A stretch of 18,207 nucleotides of DNA from JANXSD01 sp043758125 (GTDB lineage: Bacteria > Bacteroidota > Bacteroidia > AKYH767-A > OLB10). The notes under the pieces were generated by a model, which saw nothing but the letters and a program-made list of their open reading frames with translations, ran no database searches and was not told where the DNA came from. Positions 15,047 to 18,207 of the stretch are shown here, piece by piece. The position numbers and the translations under genes were made by a program. Location of the stretch: contig JAYVOC010000127.1 in NCBI GenBank assembly GCA_043758125.1, positions 1 to 18,207 of the forward strand, given 5' to 3'. How positions within the stretch are numbered: the stretch's first letter is position 1; each line of letters begins with the position of its first letter.

Positions 15047-16612
15047 TTACATCAACTTCTGTAATTGTTTTTTCAAACTAACTTTATCGTCAATAATTTT
15101 TTCAAGTTGATCAATACTTATTCGCTCTTGCTCCATCGTATCGCGATCACGTAATGTAACTGTATTGTCTTCTAATGATTGATGATCGATCGTGATACAA
15201 TAAGGCACTCCAATAGCATCCATCCTTCTATATCGCTTTCCAATCGCATCTTTCTCTTCGTAAATACATAAATGTTCTAACTTCAAAATATCCATGATCT
15301 CACGACCTTTTTCTGGCAACCCATCTTTACGCATTAATGGAAGAACAGCAACTTTATAAGGAGCTAAAAATGCAGGAATTCTCATCACTACTCTAATGCT
15401 ACCATCTTCTAAAATTTCTTCTGCATACGCTTGTGAAAGTACCGAAAGAAATAGTCGATCCAAGCCTACAGAAGTCTCAACAACATAAGGAACATAATTT
15501 TTATTTTCTTCTGGGTCAAAATATTGTAGCTTCTTTCCTGAAAACTTTTCATGACTACTTAAATCAAAATCAGTACGTGAATGAATTCCTTCTAGCTCTT
15601 TAAATCCAAATGGAAATTCAAATTCAATATCTGCTGCTGCATTTGCATAATGCGCCAACTTTAGATGGTCATGAAACCGATATTTATCAGTTCCAAATCC
15701 TAAACTATAATGCCAATTTAATCGTTTCTCTTTCCATAAGTGATACCATTCCATTTCTGTTCCTGGCTTCACAAAATATTGCATCTCCATCTGTTCAAAT
15801 TCACGCATACGAAAAATAAATTGTCGAGCTACAATCTCATTACGGAATGCTTTTCCCGTTTGTGCTATCCCAAAAGGAATTTTCATCCTTCCCGTTTTCT
15901 GAACATTTAAAAAGTTTACAAAAATTCCTTGTGCAGTTTCTGGTCGTAAGAAAATAGTATTCGCTTCTTCGCTAACAGAACCAACTTGTGTGCTAAACAT
16001 CAAATTAAATTGACGAACATCTGTCCAGTTACGTGTACCACTTATCGGACAAACAATTTCTAAATCAAGAATAATTTGTTTTACTTCTTCTAAATCATTT
16101 GCGTTTAATGCAACTTTAAAACGATCGTTAATTTCATCTATCTTTTTTTGATTTTCAAGAACACGAGGATTGGTACTTCTAAACATTGCTTCATCAAATG
16201 ATTCTCCAAAACGTTCACGTGATTTCGAAACTTCTTTCTCGATCTTTATTTCAATTTTTGCTACATGATCTTCAATTAAAACATCAGCACGATAACGTTT
16301 TTTCGAATCTTTATTATCAATCAATGGATCATTAAATGCATCAACGTGTCCGGAAGCTTTCCAAATAGTTGGATGCATAAAAATCGCAGTATCAATTCCA
16401 ACTATATTTTCATTTAACTGAACCATCGCTCTCCACCAATAATCACGAAGATTCTTTTTCAATTCAACACCCTGCTGACCATAATCATAAACGGCACTTA
16501 GTCCGTCATAAATTTCACTTGATTGAAAAACATAACCATATTCTTTTGCATGTGAAATGATATTTTTGAAAAGCTCCTCTGAGCTTAATTTCTTAGTTGT
16601 AGTTTTACTCAT
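15047..16612 (-). CDS. glyS: Glycyl-tRNA synthetase (single-chain, homodimeric class II type)
   Basis: Charges tRNA-Gly with glycine. With the start at 16612 it has 521 residues. The frame is open to an ATG at 16645, but the extra residues WLLSFAYFCA do not look like this family and would place the -7 box TATTTTTG inside the gene. Landmarks: the N-terminal YGFV-like EYGYVFQSSEIYDGLSAVYDYG (~24-45), the insertion with its RADVLIEDH segment, WTDVRQFNLMF (~196-206), LRPETAQGIFVNF (222-234), motif 2 FRNEIVARQFIFRMREFEQME (256-276), motif 3 ETSVGLDRLF (379-388) and an anticodon-binding domain (~415-521) with YRRMDAIGVPYCITID. It is the homodimer type of eukaryotes, archaea and some bacteria, not the alpha2beta2 E. 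coli type. Confidence 0.96.
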   Translation of the reverse strand: MSKTTTKKLSSEELFKNIISHAKEYGYVFQSSEIYDGLSAVYDYGQQGVELKKNLRDYWWRAMVQLNENIVGIDTAIFMHPTIWKASGHVDAFNDPLIDNKDSKKRYRADVLIEDHVAKIEIKIEKEVSKSRERFGESFDEAMFRSTNPRVLENQKKIDEINDRFKVALNANDLEEVKQIILDLEIVCPISGTRNWTDVRQFNLMFSTQVGSVSEEANTIFLRPETAQGIFVNFLNVQKTGRMKIPFGIAQTGKAFRNEIVARQFIFRMREFEQMEMQYFVKPGTEMEWYHLWKEKRLNWHYSLGFGTDKYRFHDHLKLAHYANAAADIEFEFPFGFKELEGIHSRTDFDLSSHEKFSGKKLQYFDPEENKNYVPYVVETSVGLDRLFLSVLSQAYAEEILEDGSIRVVMRIPAFLAPYKVAVLPLMRKDGLPEKGREIMDILKLEHLCIYEEKDAIGKRYRRMDAIGVPYCITIDHQSLEDNTVTLRDRDTMEQERISIDQLEKIIDDKVSLKKQLQKLM

Positions 16613-16616
16613 GGCG

Positions 16617-16645
16617 CAAAAATAAGCGAAAGAAAGTAACCACAA
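16617..16645 (-). promoter_or_regulatory. Promoter of glyS, nearly leaderless
   Basis: On the minus strand TTG (16645-16643) is followed after 18 bases by TATTTTTG (16624-16617), an exact TAnnTTTG box. CGCC and the ATG at 16612 follow at once. Transcription should begin at or next to the start codon, which supports the downstream start for glyS. Confidence 0.62.
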
Positions 16646-16716
16646 TTGATCGAAAAATTTATTTAACTACAATATGATTCTTTATTACCTCAATAAATTA
16701 ATATATCGATTCATCC

Positions 16717-16724
16717 TACCTTTG
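16717..16724 (+). promoter_or_regulatory. -7 promoter element of the cysteine desulfurase gene
   Basis: TACCTTTG matches TAnnTTTG. It is followed by C-ATG-ATG. With the second ATG as start the gap is four bases, the same as for ispG and glyS. No TTG is found at the -33 position, so this element stands alone. Confidence 0.55.
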
Positions 16725-16728
16725 CATG

Positions 16729-17874
16729 ATGCCTACTATTTATCTTGATTTTAACAGCACGACCCCAGTTGATCAACGCGTATTAGAGCAGATGCTCCCT
16801 TGGTTTTCGGAAAAGTTTGGGAATGCGGCTAGCAAAACTCATCGTTTTGGTTGGGAAGCTGATGCAGCTGTTACACATGCTCGTGAAAAAGTGGCTTCTC
16901 TTATCGGAACCGAATCCAACGAAATCATCTTTACATCAGGAGCAACAGAGGCAATAAATCTTGCTCTTCGTGGTGTTATGGATGCGTATGCAGATAAAGG
17001 AAATCATTTTATAATATGTAGTACCGAACATAAAGCGGTATTGGATACGGCTGCTTATTTAGCGGATAAGGGTAAAAAAATTAGCTACTTGTCGGTTAGT
17101 CGTGATGGTAGAATTGATTTAGATGAATTGAAAAAAGTGATCCAAAAAGAAACTGTTATGGTTGCCATTATGATGGCAAATAATGAGACGGGCGTGATTC
17201 AAGATGTAGAAGCAATTGGTCGAATTTGTAAGGAGAATGGAATTATTTTTTTTAGTGATTTAACACAAGCAACAGGAAAAATAAATATCAATGTTCGCGA
17301 GTTGGGGATTTCGATTGCATGTATTTCTGCACATAAAATTTATGGTCCGAAAGGAGTTGGTGCTTTGTATGTAAGTAGAAAAAATCCTCGAGTTATTCTC
17401 ACTCCACAAATTACTGGAGGTGGTCATGAAAAAGGATTACGTTCAGGAACTTTAAATGTACCTGGAATTGTAGGATTTGGTGCGGCGGCCGAATTAGCAC
17501 AATCCGAAATTTGGGATTATTCCATGCACACATCAATGCTCCGTACAAAACTAGAACAAGGAATTGAAGAGGTTGGAAATATTAGAATTAATGGAAGTAC
17601 GAGATATCGCTTATCCAATACAACCAACTTACAAATTGGTGGCATAAAAGCCGATGCGTTGATCCAAGATTTGCATGACATCGCAATTAGCAGTGGATCT
17701 GCATGTAGTTCTGCCTTAAGCGAACCCTCGCATGTATTACTTGGAATGGGTTTAACAGAACAAGAATCATATAGTAGCATCCGATTAAGCTTAGGAAAAA
17801 CAACAACCGATACCGAAATAAATTATGTGATTGAAAAAATAATCTTACTTGTTAAGAAAATTCGAAATGAATAG
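16729..17874 (+). CDS. Cysteine desulfurase, IscS/NifS family
   Basis: A PLP enzyme taking sulfur from cysteine as a protein-bound persulfide for Fe-S clusters, thiolated tRNA or other sulfur uses. The 381 residues (second ATG; a first ATG lies at 16726) start MPTIYLDFNSTTPVD, as normal for the family. Cofactor residues: FTSGATEAINLAL (68-80), H101 in STEHKAVLD, NNETGV (151-156), D177 and the Schiff-base lysine K203 in SAHKIYGPKG. RSGTLNVPGIVGFG (238-251) is typical. The catalytic cysteine C326 lies in SSGSACSSALSEPSHVL, the class I (IscS/NifS) loop rather than the SufS type. No iscU or other cluster gene is adjacent in the window, so its specific pathway is open. It diverges from glyS. Confidence 0.93.
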   Translation: MPTIYLDFNSTTPVDQRVLEQMLPWFSEKFGNAASKTHRFGWEADAAVTHAREKVASLIGTESNEIIFTSGATEAINLALRGVMDAYADKGNHFIICSTEHKAVLDTAAYLADKGKKISYLSVSRDGRIDLDELKKVIQKETVMVAIMMANNETGVIQDVEAIGRICKENGIIFFSDLTQATGKININVRELGISIACISAHKIYGPKGVGALYVSRKNPRVILTPQITGGGHEKGLRSGTLNVPGIVGFGAAAELAQSEIWDYSMHTSMLRTKLEQGIEEVGNIRINGSTRYRLSNTTNLQIGGIKADALIQDLHDIAISSGSACSSALSEPSHVLLGMGLTEQESYSSIRLSLGKTTTDTEINYVIEKIILLVKKIRNE

Positions 17875-17901
17875 TTTTTTAAATCTGAGATATTATTGAA
17901 T

Positions 17902-18207
17902 TTAACTTCCAAGGTCATGCAAAACTTTTTCAAGTTCAGTATTGATTTGCTCGAATTGTTGTCGAAAATTTTCAATGTGTGCAGGAAGACGATCTAAATC
18001 AACTTGATTACCAGCCATCCTTTCAATTTCTTTGATAAGTTGTTCAGCTCCTTTCGCTCCAAAATTGCCAAGCTGTGGCTTTAATGCATGCGCAGTTTGC
18101 TTAACTCCGGACCAATCTTTACTCAGAGCATATAAATCCATTTGTTGAATACTTATTGGAGTTCCCGTTAGAAACATCCGAATGTATTTCGCCATCTTAT
18201 CATTTGC
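17902..18207 (-). CDS. HPt (histidine phosphotransfer) domain protein, N-terminus beyond window
   Basis: The HPt domain passes phosphate between response-regulator receiver domains in phosphorelays. The visible part ends at 17902 and includes QTAHALKPQLGNFGAKGAEQL, with the predicted phospho-histidine in AHALK (about residue 36 counted from the Met at 18195). Helices before and after fit a four-helix bundle (FLTGTPISIQQMD; FRQQFEQINTELEKVL). The frame stays open from that Met to the window edge (ANDK), and HPt domains normally have about 10-20 more residues ahead, so the Met at 18195 is probably internal. It could be a small stand-alone HPt protein or the end of a hybrid kinase. It converges on the cysteine desulfurase with a 27-base gap. 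Confidence 0.8.
   Translation of the reverse strand, partial: ANDKMAKYIRMFLTGTPISIQQMDLYALSKDWSGVKQTAHALKPQLGNFGAKGAEQLIKEIERMAGNQVDLDRLPAHIENFRQQFEQINTELEKVLHDLGS

Noticed and set aside
16613..16645. Longer start for glyS
   Set aside because: It would put an exact TAnnTTTG promoter box inside the gene and add a hydrophobic stretch not found in glycyl-tRNA synthetases.

Overview
The window is AT-rich chromosomal DNA from a member of the Bacteroidota. Four things point there. Two secreted metalloproteases end in type IX secretion (Por) sorting domains. IspG is the long form with a central insertion. There is a multi-repeat DUF349 protein. Promoters of the Bacteroidota type, with a TAnnTTTG -7 box, sit directly in front of several start codons. 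Family or genus cannot be set from the sequence; the gene content would fit the Chitinophagales/Sphingobacteriales side of the phylum.

Region 1 (1-2047, minus strand) is a small defence-type locus. An AbiEi-like antitoxin/repressor gene and an AbiEii-like nucleotidyltransferase toxin gene overlap by ATGA (type IV toxin-antitoxin). A second ATGA overlap leads into the first ~65 codons of a cytosine-C5 DNA methyltransferase. That reading frame is broken: within about 115 bases it is joined, out of frame, to what reads like the C-terminal end of a RecG-like/AlbA_2 ATPase. Upstream of the antitoxin gene are two copies of a 17-bp sequence containing an inverted repeat. One lies on the predicted transcription start of a well-spaced Bacteroidota promoter, so they are good candidates for autoregulatory operators.

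Region 2 (2126-2239) is a compact two-hairpin intergenic element that looks like a REP/BIME-type repeat. Region 3 (2250-6575, minus strand) is a tight four-gene run: ispG, lipB, a membrane-anchored serine hydrolase and an unknown 136-residue protein. Gaps are 10-21 bp, and the run starts from a promoter almost touching the ispG start codon. It combines isoprenoid precursor synthesis (MEP pathway) with lipoate attachment.

Region 4 (6644-11436, minus strand) holds an AHSA1/SRPBCC protein with a strong terminator and two tandem paralogous M43 metalloproteases with signal peptide, catalytic domain, PKD domain, jelly-roll-like domain and T9SS signal. Region 5 (11510-14955) holds a DUF349 repeat protein with its terminator, a ~490-bp non-coding stretch and a divergent carboxypeptidase-regulatory-like surface protein. 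Region 6 (15047-18207) holds glyS and a cysteine desulfurase, divergent from a shared ~115-bp promoter region, and an incomplete HPt phosphotransfer protein at the right edge.

Apart from region 1 and the REP-like element, the window is ordinary core genome. No tRNA, rRNA, CRISPR array or complete insertion sequence was seen. I found no convincing wholly new system; the most unusual parts are the abiE-methyltransferase arrangement with its chimeric remnant and the paired operators.
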